Below are positions 1 through 12,349 of a stretch of 64,000 nt of DNA, piece by piece (the first letter of the stretch is position 1; each line of letters starts with the position of its first letter). The notes under the pieces were generated by a model, which saw nothing but the letters and a program-made list of their open reading frames with translations, had not been told where the DNA came from and searched no databases. Both the position numbers and the translations under genes were made by a program. Source of the stretch: Chlamydomonas sphaeroides (lineage: Eukaryota; Chlorophyta; Chlorophyceae; Chlamydomonadales; Chlamydomonadaceae); the NCBI GenBank assembly GCA_001662425.1, contig BDDC01000001.1:214032-278031 (forward strand), read 5' to 3'.

Positions 1-128
1 GCCTGGGACGCCAGGGAGGCTGACGGCCGCCTGCCGCCTGCCGCAAGCCCGGGCAGAGACTAGGGGCTTCAGGCTGCCGCCACACCCTCCGGGTGACCGT
101 GGGCCCGGTCCCATGTGCCGTGTCGCAG

Positions 129-772
129 GCATCACGGGCTGGATCTGCGACGACCGGCCGGACCGCGGCGGCGCTGAGCTCGCGGCGCTGCTGCCGGCCA
201 TACCCCGCGACCGGCTCATGTTGGAAACGGACGCGCCCTACCTGACGCCACGCACTATCAAGTGAGGCCCGCGGCGCTGCTCGCGCGCTGGCGTTGCGGA
301 TGGGGTCTGCAAGCGGACAGGGGCTTAATGAGAGCCCTGCCGGGGCGCCGCCACAGATGCGCCTGAGAGCCCGGCTGCGCTGTGCGTGCTGAGGCATAGC
401 GCATCAGTTCGCCAGGGGGCCACCAGTGTACGCGGTCGTGGTGTCCATCCACGACCCACCTGCGCTGCCCCCTGCCCCTCAGGCCCAGCAAGGCGCGCCC
501 AGGTCGCAACGAGCCGGCGCTGCTGCCGCACGTATTGCAAGCTGCGGCGGCGGCCATTGGCGTGACGCCAGAGGAGGTGAGGTGTAGCGTGTACGGCTAC
601 TACGTGGGTACTTGGTTATGCGCCTTGGTGCTGACGCCTGCGCCCTGCCGCGCTACGCGCATCCCTGGCACAGCTTGGAGTGTCCACCACGGCAGTGGCC
701 TCCGAGGTCTTTGGGCTGCGGGCAGAGGAGCTCGCATGCGTCGCGCCGGAGCGCCCCGGCGGCGCGTGTTGA
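129..772 (+). CDS. TatD-type metal-dependent nuclease, copy 1 (3' part only)
   Basis: Last three exons of a TatD-family deoxyribonuclease (TIM-barrel metal hydrolase): 129-261, 483-576 and 674-772 (stop TGA at 770-772). The gene starts upstream of the window, and bases 1-128 are intron. The exons join in frame through acceptors after CAG at 128, 482 and 673 and donors GTGAGG at 262 and 577. The protein tail contains GWICDDRPDRGG and the family motif LETDAPYLTP, whose Asp is a metal ligand, followed by RNEPALLPHVL and a short C-terminal helix region. The same exon structure and about 75% similar residues occur in the next gene, so the two are a tandem pair. The last exon differs more than the others. 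Identification is by family motifs; the N-terminal half is not visible. Confidence 0.9.
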
Positions 773-2145
773 GGCGCAATGCGTGTTGCGTCACTGGTTG
801 TGGCTCTTCCAAGGCACCGCTTTCCAGCCTGTTGGTCCGCCTGGGCCACCATGTGGGCGCAGGGCAAGGCCCGACGTCAGCCGGGGTGCCGTGTGCCATC
901 CGCACCCGCACGCGGCCAAAAGACCTCACACACACACGCAATCCGCACGACAAAGACTACCACCACCTCCTGGCAAACCGAGGGGCCTGTTGGCACACCG
1001 CATCGGGACGGCTGGCTCGAGGAGCCCTCGAAGGGCATCGTCGGGGGCGTCCGCGCCGAAGGGGATCGGCGGCGGCCCTGCCGTGGGGTGAGCCGCCGGC
1101 GGCTGGGGCCTCCACCGCCGGCCACCGCGCCACCGGCGCCGCCGACGGTGGGACAGGCCCTGGCAGCAGTGGCAGCGGCGGGCGGTTAGCGCCGGTGGGC
1201 TTCGCACGCTGCACGGCGGGTGGCGGCTGCAGCAGATGGATGGTGGTCGGGCGGAGCGTGCACGAGGGCAGCGCCGCCGCAAGAGTTAGGCGAAAGCGCT
1301 GGCATGGCACGGACGCGGCGTGGCTTCCGGGGGGTCGCCCCTGGCTGGCCTTGCCCGTCGGTGGTGTGTTGGACGGCAAGGTGCAGCTGCACGGCTGCGG
1401 CCCCATGGCTGGACCTGTGCTGTCTTTCGCGAACACGCGTCTCACGGCCCCAGCAGGCTGGACCTGGCTCGGAAGGCCGCTACTGGAGCCGTTGGTGGTG
1501 TCCTGAGCGGTGCTGACACGGACCTGGACTCTGCGCGATCAGCGTCAGGAGCTGAATGACGTAGCCTCCTGGGGTTCCACAGACAAAATGAGAAATCGCT
1601 GGGACGCGCAAATTGAGCATGTAACACGGGGTATGCACCGTGATGGGCGTGGTCTCTGCGTGCCGCTGTGCGCCTTAAAGGCGTTCACCTTGCAAGACAT
1701 GTGCCGCAACGGACTCGAGCAATGCGTGGGCGGATCCTGCATTCCTGCTCGATAGAGGCGCAGTGGGGAGACTGGGGGAACGGCAGCTGTCCGTCGCAGC
1801 AAATTGTCTTCGCGGTCATGCTTGCAGCCTTGACAACGGCGAGGGCATTTAGAAGACGCCGGGCAACAGCTGGATAAGTTTGGGAGGCTTGGGGCGCCAG
1901 GGCAACCAGGGTAACACCCTGAAACACAGAGGGACAGGGGGGGACTTGCTGGGGAATCGGCAGGCAGCTGTCCGTGACTGGGGAGCCCAGAACGTCGTCG
2001 CGTGCAGACCCAGTCATGCGTGCAGCCTTATAGCCTTTGCATGTCCTGCACGGCATCCTTACCGATGCAGCTCGCACGGCGCCTGCGACCTGCTACATTT
2101 CCTGCCATCACACACGGCTTGCCCCTACCTCGTCAACGCTTCGCA
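773..2145 (+). other. Intergenic: 3' UTR of TatD copy 1 and upstream region of copy 2
   Basis: No coding exon could be supported here. A TGTAA polyadenylation signal lies at 1620-1624, giving a predicted 3' UTR of about 850 bases, a normal length for volvocine algae. The remaining roughly 500 bases before 2146 should hold the promoter and 5' UTR of the second TatD gene. No clear core promoter element was seen. Confidence 0.5.
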
Positions 2146-4548
2146 ATGGATGCTGTATCTGCTATTCAAGCCTTGAGTACATCGCAACACAGCTCGTCGC
2201 GAGCCCGGCCCACACAAGGAGACCTCGCGGAGACTGCCATGTTCCCGGCGCCTGGTCCTTTGGTCGACATAGACGCAAACCTTGTTGAACCAAGTTTCCA
2301 GGAGGTAGATTGTTGGGACGTGGGTGCAAGCTGCGAAAAGGTGCAGGGTATGGGGCGGGGGAGCTGCGGCACGGCCAAGGTTCGGCCAGGAAGCAGCTGC
2401 CGGCACCTGCCCAGCGGAGGCACGCACCGGCGGAGGCAGGGATTGTCAAGGACCGCGCTAAGTCCCGCGTGCCATGCCCACCCTTCGATGCTCACCTCCC
2501 ACGCCACGGCCCTCTGCGCTTCCCAGGACCTGCCCGACGTCCTCCGCCGAGCCCACCGAGCCAAAGTGGCCGCCATCATCGTGCCAGGCACCTGCGCTGC
2601 TACGTCGCAGCATGCCGCCGCCCTGTGCGATCGCTACGCCACGGCGCCTGGAGCAGCGCAAGGCCCCGCGGGCCAGGGCCAGGGCCAGTCTGGGCCGCGC
2701 TTGCAGCTCTTCTGCACGGCGGGCGTGCATCCACACAAGACCAAGGTGGGTTAGGCCGTGGAGCCCCGCGGGGTTGCAGCCCTGCTGGCGCTGCCCGTGC
2801 GTCGGACAGTCAGCTAGCAGCAGGCACAATGTGACAGGCTGATGCCGCCGCCGTCAACCAAGCACTAACAGTCGACCACTCTATCTGAGATAGCGTGTGC
2901 CCCTCGACCCGATGCTCTGCGCCAGGACTGCGACGGCTCCACGCTGGCTGAGCTGCGTCGCCTGGCTAGCCACCCCCGCTGTGTGGCCATCGGCGAGTGC
3001 GGCCTGGACTTCAACCGCAACTTCAGCCCGCCGGACGTGCAGGTGCGGGGGTCCAGGAGGCTCGCCGGGGCTCACCACAGCCGGTAGGGGCTCCGCAGCA
3101 AGCAGCTGGGCTGGTTGGGTCGATGCGCGCTGAGCCCAGGGCCCTCTGCTCAACGGGGTTTCTGGAAGGTGGCAGGTGCTGGACTTGTCCGCCGTGGCCA
3201 TCGTTTTGTGCGTTTGCGTGCCCCCACTTTCTCAGGAGCACTGGTTCGAGCAGCACATCCTCCTGGCCAAGGAGCTGCGCAAGCCGCTCTTCATCCACTG
3301 CCGCGACGCCGAGCAGCAGCTGGTCCAGGTGCTGAGGTGCGAGGCGCCCTTCCCGGCAGCAGGCGGGCAGGGCCAGGGTCCCGGGCAGTGCTCAAGCACG
3401 CACGCCACGGGGCGGTGATTGCGTGACGCCTTCGCAGCCACTCGCATTCCACGTGGTTCGCTGGCGCAGGAGGCCCAAAGTGGCCCGGCAGCTTTCGGCA
3501 GCGCCGCGTACTCGGACCTGCTTGCCGCAGCCAGGGGGGCTGTTTGTGGTGCCGCCCTCGCCGAGGCCCCGCGATCGCGATGTCGTCCCCCATCCCTCCG
3601 CAGCCGTCATACTCCGCTGCCTCGGCCCGCGGTGGTGCACTGCTTCACTGGCAGGCGGCAGGAGCTGGAGGGCCTGCTGGCCATGGGCGCCTACATAGGT
3701 GTGGCTTCTGGGGGAAGCGCAGCGAGGCCGCATTCGTGCGGGGTGGGGCAGCAAGTCTATGCCATGGGCACGTGTCCCTGTGCGAGTGGGTTCGTACATG
3801 CGCGTCTTCGCCCCAAGCCTGCTGTCATCTCTCCCGCGCCATGGCATGCCGTACGCCTGGCGGCTCCCTTGCAGGCGTCACGGGCTGGATCTGCGACGAC
3901 CGGCCCGACCGCGGCGGCGCCGAGCTGGCGGCGCTGCTGTCCTCCGTACCCCTCAACCGGCTCGTGCTCAACACGGATGCGCCCTACCTGGTGCCTCGCA
4001 CCATCAAGTGAGGCCACGCCGTGACTGCCCCAGCGGCGCTTGAGGCACATGCTGTGCCTGCAGCAGCGTTATCCCAGGCAGGCAGGGCAGGCCTCTGCGC
4101 CTTGCTGGCGTGTCAGCTGCCCTGCCGACGTGTGTCCGTGTCGGCTGCTGTGTGCCTTGTGACGCCCAGGAGCCCAACGCTGTGGTCGCTCGCGTGCCTA
4201 CCCCTCAGGCCCAGCAAGGCTCGCCCCAGCCGCAACGAGCCGGCGCTGCTGCCTCACGTCCTGGTGGCAGCTGCGGAGGCCATCGGCGTGACTCCGGAGG
4301 AGGTGAGGCACATTCGCACCAGGCTCCGTCGGTGCCGCATGTCTGCGGGGCGCGGGTACTTGCTTGGCAGCCGCCGCTGACCCGCTTGTCGGCTCACGCT
4401 TTCTGCCCCTCTGCGACGACAGCTCGGCGCCGCGACGACGGCGGCGGCCTGCGAGGCGTTCGGGCTGCCCCTGGACGAGCTGGTGCCGACTGCTGCCCAT
4501 GGTGCCAGCTGTGGCGGCGCAAGCCGCGGCGGCGGCAGTGGCGGCTGA
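2146..4548 (+). CDS. TatD-type metal-dependent nuclease, copy 2
   Basis: Complete eight-exon gene: 2146-2304, 2527-2745, 2926-3042, 3236-3336, 3604-3698, 3875-4007, 4209-4302 and 4423-4548. All junctions keep frame, giving 347 residues from ATG 2146 or 316 from ATG 2239. The upstream ATG adds a short Ser/Ala/Arg-containing stretch that could be an organelle presequence, so the start is uncertain. TatD landmarks appear in order: LVDIDANL, TAGVHPHKT, IGECGLDF, FIHCRDA, VVHCFTG, GWICDDRP and LNTDAPYLVP. Family members are Mg-dependent 3'-5' exonucleases acting on DNA or RNA. In the last motif the usual Glu before Thr-Asp is Asn (copy 1 keeps Glu), while the metal-binding Asp is intact. The product ends in a Gly/Ser-rich tail. 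It is a tandem paralogue of the gene at 129-772. The polyadenylation signal TGTAA is at 5150. Confidence 0.9.
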
Positions 4549-5817
4549 GAGAGCGGCTCCTTGTGTCCGCCGCCGCTTCACGCCCCGCTCGGCGACGCCA
4601 CACCGCCAAGCCAGCCACTTCAGCACATCGCCTTGGGCCGCATCGCAGCGGGCGCTGCGGCGTCGGCCCCGCTGGCCCCGGCTGTAGCGGCGCAGAAGCA
4701 CTGCCCAGTCCCTGGACCCCTGGCTGTGCGCAGCATGCCGCTACGACCTGATCGGCGAGCCGCCCGGTGGTCCTGTGGCTGCGGGTGCCCCCAATTGGGT
4801 GCCCACCTTTCCCCCGCATGACGACGCAACGTATGCCTCAAAGCGCGCTGGCTGCTGTTGAGATGCATGAGGGCATACCGTGCAGGAGATACTCCTGATG
4901 GTGTCGGCCGCTGGCTACCGAGGCTGCTGCACCTCACCACGCACATGAGCCCCCGGGGGCTCCTGCCGAAGTACCTCAGCCCTTACCCGGCAAGCTTTCC
5001 TTCTGCGCTGATCCGTGCGCCCTCGACTGTGGGCCGTGGGCATGTGCCCCCGAGCTGCTCGCTGCTGCCCTGGGTTGGCCCGTGGGTCAGACCCCTGTTG
5101 GTGCCGGTGTTGGTTGGCATGTAGGAGAGCGCCCAGCGCCAGCGAACCTTGTAACGGCAGGCTTGGCACTCGCGTCCGCGATCGCTGCACAAATTACATC
5201 GTGCTTGGCGCCTGGTGTCGGAACTGTTACATCGACCGAACAACCCTGCTGTAAACCTGGATGTGGACCGTGTTGCCTTCGCGTACTAACGCTTTTTTGG
5301 ATCGATTGGGCACGTTCCCAGCCCCTAGCCTCACATATACGCGCTGCCGCAAGCAGCCGCGAGCCATGGCCCAACACAGCCCCATGCCTACCAAGTCTAC
5401 ACGTAAATCGCATACATGAATACCGGTGCCTGCGTCCATTGGTCCCCGGCCGCCGCTATCAGCAGCCCCAGCCTGCCTGACGTCACACGCTTCTCCAGCG
5501 AAAGCACCACGCCCCTCGTGCGCACGCCACCCATTGCACTGCGGCCGTCGCCTACGGCACATACATGACTCACCAGTGAAACCTCTGCGTCGTCAAGCCT
5601 GCACCCCACGGTCCACCACGCACCAGACACCTGCGCTACCCTGAACATGTCGGCCGCGCTGCCCTGCTGCTGCCGCAGCACGCCCAGCCCTCTTCACAAC
5701 TGACCCCAGAGCCAACTCACCCCATCACGCTGCCCAACCCCATCAGGAGCCTGCCCGCTCGCACGCGCCACAGCCTCCATCCCCCGACAAGTAGCGCTCC
5801 CGGGCGGCGCCCGCCGC
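4549..5817. other. Convergent 3' UTRs
   Basis: Region between two genes that end toward each other. TGTAA on the plus strand at 5150-5154 fits the TatD gene. TTACA at 5227-5231, which is TGTAA on the minus strand, fits the gene at 5818-9292, so the two transcripts may overlap slightly. No coding exon was found. Confidence 0.5.
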
Positions 5818-8800
5818 TCAGCCGCCTCCGTTGCGCACGCGCTGGCGCTCTTTCCGCAGGTCCGCTGCCACCACTAGGTGACTCCGCAGCAGCGAGGAGC
5901 AGGGCGTGTGGCGCTGATTGAACACACTGGCAGGGACACAGGCACACAAGAAAGGGGGCAGGACGGGGCGGGGAAAGGAAAGGATGCGACTCAGCGAGGC
6001 GGAGCAGGCCAGCAGCGTCAGCGCATTGCGACCAGACGTCACGCAAGCAGGCAGGACGAGCGCGGACGAGGTCGAGACGCCGAGGCACGGAGCTCGCACG
6101 CCCCTCCGAAGCGTGCAGCGCTCACAGCCCCTCCCGCCTGCGAGCCTGCGCGCTTCACCTGGCCAGCACCCCAGCTGGGCAACCGCCAGCGCCACCCCAC
6201 ACTTTGTACCCCATCCTCCCCATCCCTATCCCATCCCCATCCCCCCCACCCCCCTCGCCGGCCCCATCGCCGGCCCCATCGCCGGCCCCGGCCCCGGACC
6301 CATCCACTCACAGCTTGTTGAACTGCTTGGCCTGCGCCGCGCGCATGGCCGTCGAGGCGCTGGTCCCCGAGCGCGGCACCACGGGCGCGCTGTGCGCCCG
6401 CTGCGACGAGAGCACGGGCGGCAGGTGGCCGGCGCTGCCCTCGGCCTCCGTGGCGGGCGCGCCGTACTCATAGTACGCCTGCTGCTGCTGGTACTGGTGC
6501 GGCGAGCTCAAGCCGCCACCGCCTTGGCCCTGATGGGAGGGCGAGGGGCCCAGCGGCGAGGGCATGGAGGCACGCAGCGGGCTGCCGCTGCGCGCGTGAG
6601 AACCGTGCGTGGATGCGAGCAGCGCCGCGGTGGCGTTGCGCTCCGCTCGCGCCGCGGAGGCGCGCAGGGCGCTGGGGCTGCTGGGCTCGGAGATGCGGCA
6701 GGTGGCGGCGTTGCTGGACTGGGCCTGGAGGGCCGCGGGCCAGGCGGACGCGGCCGCACCGCCGCCAACGCGCGGCGTCGCGGGCGCAGAGGAGGAGGAA
6801 AGCGCCGCCAGCGCGCCCGCCGCCGCCAGCTGCTGCTGCAGGTGCGACGGCAGCAGCCCGGACAGCGGCGTGGCGGCGCCGTTGGCGCCGTCGCGGACGA
6901 GCGCGGCGGCGGCGGGGGAGGCGGTGCCGGCGGCCACGGCGAGGTGTGCGGCGGCCAAGGGGCTGGCGGGCGTGCCCGAGGCGAGGGAGTAATAGGGCGC
7001 TGACGTGTCGTAGGCTGCGTTGCAGGAGCGCATGCGCAGCGGCTCGGGGTTGTAGGAGCCTGCCCGGGTTGGCGGGGGGTGAGCGGTTGACAAGGAGGGG
7101 AGGCACGCGTCAAAGGTTGCGTGGGTAGGAAGACTAGGATAGTGGCTAGGTAGGCCAGGCCAGGGGCGAAGTTGTGGGAGGCACCAGAGCAACTGGCGGT
7201 GCGAGCCGGGCGGTGCGGCCCGTGGTCAAGTGGCCGCGCAGCTCACCTGGCCCAACGTCCGGGCCCGCGCCGTTGATCGTATCGTACGTTTTGACCTGCG
7301 CATACAGCACACCGGCAACAGCTCATCGCCACCACGTCGCTAAGCCTCGGATTTGCTGCAGCGCATTTGCCTTGAGCCTTGCTCCGCGCTCCTCGCCTGG
7401 TCCCCTCCGCCCCCGCACCTGCAGCCGCGTGTCCTGCTGCCTGCCGCCCGGCAGCGCCACGGTTCGCGGCATGCCCGACGCAAAGGCGGTCTTGTACGAG
7501 GGCGTCAGCCGCGCCGATGTGTAGGCCTCGCAGCTGTTGGGCGCTCCGTCCAGCGTCACGTGCGGCATGTAGACGCTGCGGGGCCAACCAGCAGCCGCAG
7601 GCGTGGTCCGCCGTCAGGTGGCGGTAGCTGACGCAAGCACTAGAGCCCAACTGCCCCTTTTCCCCGGCGTGTGCGGCGCTCGGCTCCACCCGGCCCAGAT
7701 CAGCGCTAGCGTATCTCGGCCAGGCTACCGCAGTACGCAGCCGTGGCCGGTCCACGGGCGGCCAGCCACCCCACCCTCCACGCAGCCCAAACGATGCGCG
7801 CACCCCTGCGGTCGGTCTTCCGCGCGCGGCAGGATCTCCCGCGCGGTGCGGCCCCAGCGGTCCGCCTCGATCACGCGTTCGCCGCGCGGCGCCCAGCAGC
7901 CCTTGCTGGTCCAGGACGCAAAGTCTGGCTCCGTCATGCGGCTGCTGATGGGAGGCGCCGCCGCCTCGGACGCAATGTCGCGAGCCGTGCGGCCGCTGCG
8001 GGCGATGTTAGGCCCGGGGCGCACACATCAGACCGTCATACGGGTAGGCTCGGCGCACACGCGCCGCAACGCCCGCCAACCTGGCCCCCAAGGTCGCCCC
8101 GTCACAGGGCAGCCACAGCCACGACCACGGCCACGGCCATGGCACGACGCACCGGGGTGCGGACTGGAACACGGCCGAGGGCCTGGTGGGGTCCCGCGAC
8201 AGCTCCAGGCTGTGGTGCACCTCCCCGGGCGACACCAGCAGCGGGCCCGTGGACTTCTCGCCCAGGGGGTCGGGATCGTAGTAGCCGGGGGCCAGGGGCG
8301 AGTCGTAGGCGGGTTTCTGGGGTGGGCAAGAGGGGCAAGGGCAGGCGCGAGGCCAGGGAGGCGGCATGGGGTGTGTGGCGGAAGGGCCGAGGGCCGAAGC
8401 CAGCTGGATACTGCGCCAGCGGGTGTGTGGCCGGCGGGCGTGCTGGGACTAGGGTTGGGCTTCTCCATGGCAAGGTCTGTTTCACCGATGACGCAACCCA
8501 GCTAGGCCGCACCATGCGGCGAATGCGGGCGTCACCAGAGGCGAGCTCGTTGAGGGGCAGGTGGGGCTGCGCCTTGGGGGCGGACATGCCTGTGGTGGGT
8601 GGGCAGGGGCGGGCTTGCGGGCATATGCAGGGGCTGGGGATGACGCTGGAGCAGCTGGGCCGGGGCGTTGGCGTAACGTCAGGGCGCGCTGGGACCCCCG
8701 GGACGGGGCGGCCGTACCGTGCTTTGGCGAGTCCACATACTCCGCGATGCCCTCTTTGGGGCTGTAGAACGAGTCGGTGAATACGGTGCGCGTGGTGGTG

Positions 8801-9292
8801 TCCACCCTGGTGGCGAGGGAGCGCGGCATGCAGCAGGGCGGTCAGCGGCAAGGAACCGGTCAGGGTGGCACGTGATGGCGCTGCAGCAGGTTGAGTGGCG
8901 GTAGGAAGTACGCTGCAAGCCGGCACTGGGGTGGCTGGCGCCGCAGCCGGGGGCGCCTCACTGGAGGTGGCGCGGCAGCGACTCGCGCACGCTCTCCTCT
9001 CCGATGTCAGGATAGACGGAGGCGAGGTTGCCGTTGACGGGATCATGGTGGAAGCGCTCCGAGTCCGTGATCTTATGGGCGTGCTGGGCCCGGTTGTTCT
9101 GCAGTGGGCGGGCGCGAGGGTGAGGAAGCACGACCGGTCGATGGGGGCGTGACACCCGGGGTAAATCGCGCTGGACGGCACAAGCAACGCCAAGTCTGCC
9201 AGGTCGATGGCCGGGGCCTGGCCTACCTCGTCGATTATAAGACTGGTGTAACTGAGGTCCCGCGACGGGTTCAGGTTAACCAGGCGGTTCAT
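5818..9292 (-). CDS. Candidate ciliary protein with sperm-tail-type Pro-Gly repeat (STPG-like)
   Basis: Ten exons on the minus strand: 9292-9227, 9098-8962, 8806-8718, 8589-8486, 8316-8153, 7995-7804, 7575-7419, 7295-7247, 7059-6312 and 5881-5818. They join in frame to 589 residues. The first half is a series of short Tyr/Pro-containing segments such as APGYYDPDPLGEKS, FTDSFYSPKEG and GPGSYNPEP (around residue 318). The last resembles the SHIPPO/STPG repeat (Pro-Gly-Pro-Gly-x-Tyr-x-Pro) of axonemal and microtubule-inner proteins. The second half is low-complexity Ala/Ser/Pro. There is no signal peptide, membrane segment or enzyme motif. Ciliary function is inferred only from the repeat style. 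It shares a 442-bp upstream region with the divergent methyltransferase gene. Confidence 0.75.
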
Positions 9293-9734
9293 GGCGGAGA
9301 GATTTCTTGTTGTGCTAGGCGGTCCTGCCTATCACGCGGTCAACATCTAGGTCCACGTAACATCATACGGATAGGTATGGGCGAAGCTTGTTGAGGAGTG
9401 GTCTGGCATGCAGCTCGAAGAGGCGAAAGACAAAAGTTGGGCTACCCGTCTGATGTGACCGTTTCTATTTTTGTGCATAGAATGATACCGCTAGCCCAGG
9501 CGGGCCGAAGGTTTGCCGTGGCCGTGGGGGTTCGGCAATTGCTGCATCGCAGTTCGGTCGCTCCCAGCGCAATTCGGCCCAGACACAGAGGTATACACCC
9601 TTCGCCTATGCATCTCGGTTTGCGGTGCTACTGAACGCTGCACTTGACACGCGCCGACCCAACTGCGCCGACCGCTACTCTTGCCCTTGCGCTCTACTGG
9701 ACGCATCACCCGCATTACCCAAGCTCTCCAGCCG
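9293..9734. promoter_or_regulatory. Shared upstream region of a head-to-head gene pair
   Basis: 442 bases separate the start codons of the STPG-like gene (minus) and the RNA methyltransferase (plus), so this must contain both 5' UTRs and promoters. It is noticeably more AT-rich than the flanking genes, especially 9410-9490. No defined operator was recognised. Confidence 0.5.
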
Positions 9735-12349
9735 ATGCGTCGGTTCGCGCAGCGACCCTTCGAGGGTCGCTGCGGGCTGTCTTTGCGGTGCCCGGCCCGC
9801 CACCGGCACGTCCTGCCCACCCCGTTCGCCAGCAGACACACCTCCCTTGAGCCCGTGTCCACACGCGACGTCGGCTTCCCTTACACGGATGGCTTTCTAG
9901 TAGACGGCAAGGTTGTGGACGCAGCTTCGGTAGTCCGAATGCTTGAGCCGTTCGCGCTGGAGGACCGCGCGCGGCGCATTGAGCAAGTTGTTGCCCAACG
10001 GACCTTCAGCGTGCTACCTATCGTCGAGGGTACGCGCCCGGCCCCGTCAACTTAAACAAGCTAATCTGCTATTCAACCGCATAGACGCCTGCTGCCTGGC
10101 CAGTGCGGCCCGGCTGGGGCGCCGCCGGCGCGCCGTTGCGGCGGCCCGTCGGCGGCCCGTCGGCGGCCCGCGGCGTGTCCCACAACCCGTGCTCCCCTCC
10201 CCGTGCCTTGCCCCCCGTCCAGGCCTGTACGACATGGGCAATGTGGCCGCCGTATGCCGCACCGCCGACGGTATGGCCGCTGCGTTGCATCGCAAAGTGC
10301 CGTCAGCTGGCCCATATGCGCCCCTGTCCCCCCCCCCAGCATCCGCACCCCGTCCGCGCATCCACGCTGCCCTTGCCCCGCCGCAGCCCTCGGCTACGGC
10401 GCCGTCCACATCATCAACAAGTCGTGAGCTGGGCGGCTGCAGGGCCGGGCCTTTGGGTGGCGGTGCCGGCTCTACCCCGTGCCAGCGACGGCGCCGGGGC
10501 GGTCGCTGCACGCCCCTTGGCGGCCGCGCAGCGGGCCCCTTGGTGCCGCACACCCGCGGCGCTGCAGCATGCGCCGCGACCACCTCTGCAGCCGGGCGCT
10601 GGACCCCATGCGGCCCCGCCCTGAGCTGCCCCCCGTCTGAACCCCGCCCCCACCGGCCAGCGACAACAAGTACAAAACCTCGCAGCGCACGGCGGCCGGC
10701 GCCGACAAGTGGCTGGTGAGGGAGGCAAGGGGCCCCATGCGCCGCCCATTAGCCCCATGTCGCCCGTCTGCCGCACTCGCCGCTGCGGTCCCACATGCGT
10801 CCACCGCGAACTCAAACCCCGAACGCTCCCCAACCCCAAAATCCACACCCCGGCAGGACGTGCGGATGTGGCAGAATACGGCCGAGTGCGTGGCGGCGGT
10901 CAAGGCCGCGGGCTACCAGCTGGTGGTCACGCACCTGAGCAAGAGCAGCGTCACCATCCAGGAGGTGGACTGGACCCGGCCCACCGCCTTCGTGCTGGGT
11001 GGGGCCCGGGGGCCGGGGTGGGCATGGGCGGGGACGGCAGCCAAGGGGTTATGGGGTGGCGGGGGGCGCGACACGTTGGACGCAGGGGCTGCTGCGTGGG
11101 GGCTGGGGCGGGAGGGGCGCGTGGCCGGGTGCCTCAGGGCTAGCCGCGCAGCGTGGCGTGGCGCCTCAAGGGACTCAGCCTGCCGCCCCTGTCGGCACCA
11201 CGCCACCTCTGGTGCGCAGGCAACGAGAAGTTCGGTGTGAGCGAGGCGGCCGTGGCTGCGGCGGACGTGTGCGCCATCATCCCCATGGCGGTGAGGCCGC
11301 GGGGGCGTGCGTGGGTCGTGACTGGTCGTGTGCCGTCGCAGCCGTCTACCAGGTACCTGAACCGCCTCGAGGCATGCGCCTTCGCAACTGTGGGGCTTCT
11401 GCGACCCCACGCGACAGCGGCCCATAGCGTGCCCGCGACTCCCCGGGCGCTCTTCCTCTACCACGGACGCCCATGCTATCCCGCGGACGCCCTTGCTACC
11501 CCGCGGACGCCGTTGCTACTCCCCACGGTGCCACGGTGCCGCGCGCGTATGTTGGCACGCTTCACCCTTGGTACACCGCCAAGTGTCCCGGACCGTCGCA
11601 ATCTCGCAGCGTGAGGCGCCGCTGGGCTTGGACCGCCCTGCTCGTGAGCGGCAGCAGAGCCTGAGCCGTCGCAGGGCCCTGATGCGTCCAGGCGCCCTTA
11701 CTTGCCCAACCAGCACCCCGCTCTCCACGCCGCTCTCCACCTCGCCGCCGCCCTTGCCTCGGTCTCCTCCCCTCCTGATGCCTGCCAGGGCATGGTGGAG
11801 TCGTTTAACATCAGCGTGGCCAACGCGCTGGTGCTGTACGAGGCGCAGCAGCAGCGGCTGCGCAAGCTGGGCCACCACGCCGACCTGAGCGAGGAGCAGC
11901 GGCTGGCGCTGCGGGCCGTCATGCTCAGCAAGACCGTGGTGCGTGCTCGGGGCGCAGGGGGCCGGGTGTGCTTGATGTGTGCAGACCGTGACGGTGACAG
12001 GTGCCAGGCGTGGGGTCGCCCCACACACGCCTGCCCTCCTACATGCAAAGACATGTGGATTTCACGCAACAGAACCATTGCGGTTCTATTGCGGACGGGG
12101 ACGGGGAGCGAACGCTGGCTGGAAGCATCCTGCGCAGCTGTGACCAAGCTGCCCCTGCCTGTGGGCCCACCCACCCACACCCTCGCGTCCTGCCGGCCGC
12201 AGAAGGAGAGCCGCACGGTGCTGTCGGAGATGCTGTCGCGGCCGCCGCCGGCGTGGCAGGAGGGGTCGCTGCGGCAGCTGATGAAGCAGGCGGAGGAGTA
12301 CGAAGCGTCGCTTGCAGCCAGCATCGGGGCCAAGGCAAGCAGTGCGTGA
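9735..12349 (+). CDS. SpoU/TrmH-family RNA 2'-O-ribose methyltransferase, probably organellar
   Basis: Eight exons: 9735-10029, 10223-10270, 10387-10423, 10661-10715, 10857-10998, 11220-11290, 11789-11938 and 12203-12349. They encode 314 residues with every junction in phase. The three SpoU motifs of the SAM-binding trefoil-knot fold are present: motif 1 DMGNVAAVCRTADALG (about residues 102-117), motif 2 TAFVLGNEKFG, and motif 3 IIPMAGMVESFNISVANAL. These enzymes methylate ribose 2'-OH in tRNA (TrmH, G18) or rRNA. The first roughly 50 residues are Arg-rich and nearly free of acids, consistent with a chloroplast or mitochondrial presequence. The C-terminal tail is helical and charged, as in TrmH. 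The exact RNA target cannot be read from the sequence. No TGTAA signal was seen downstream. Confidence 0.93.
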
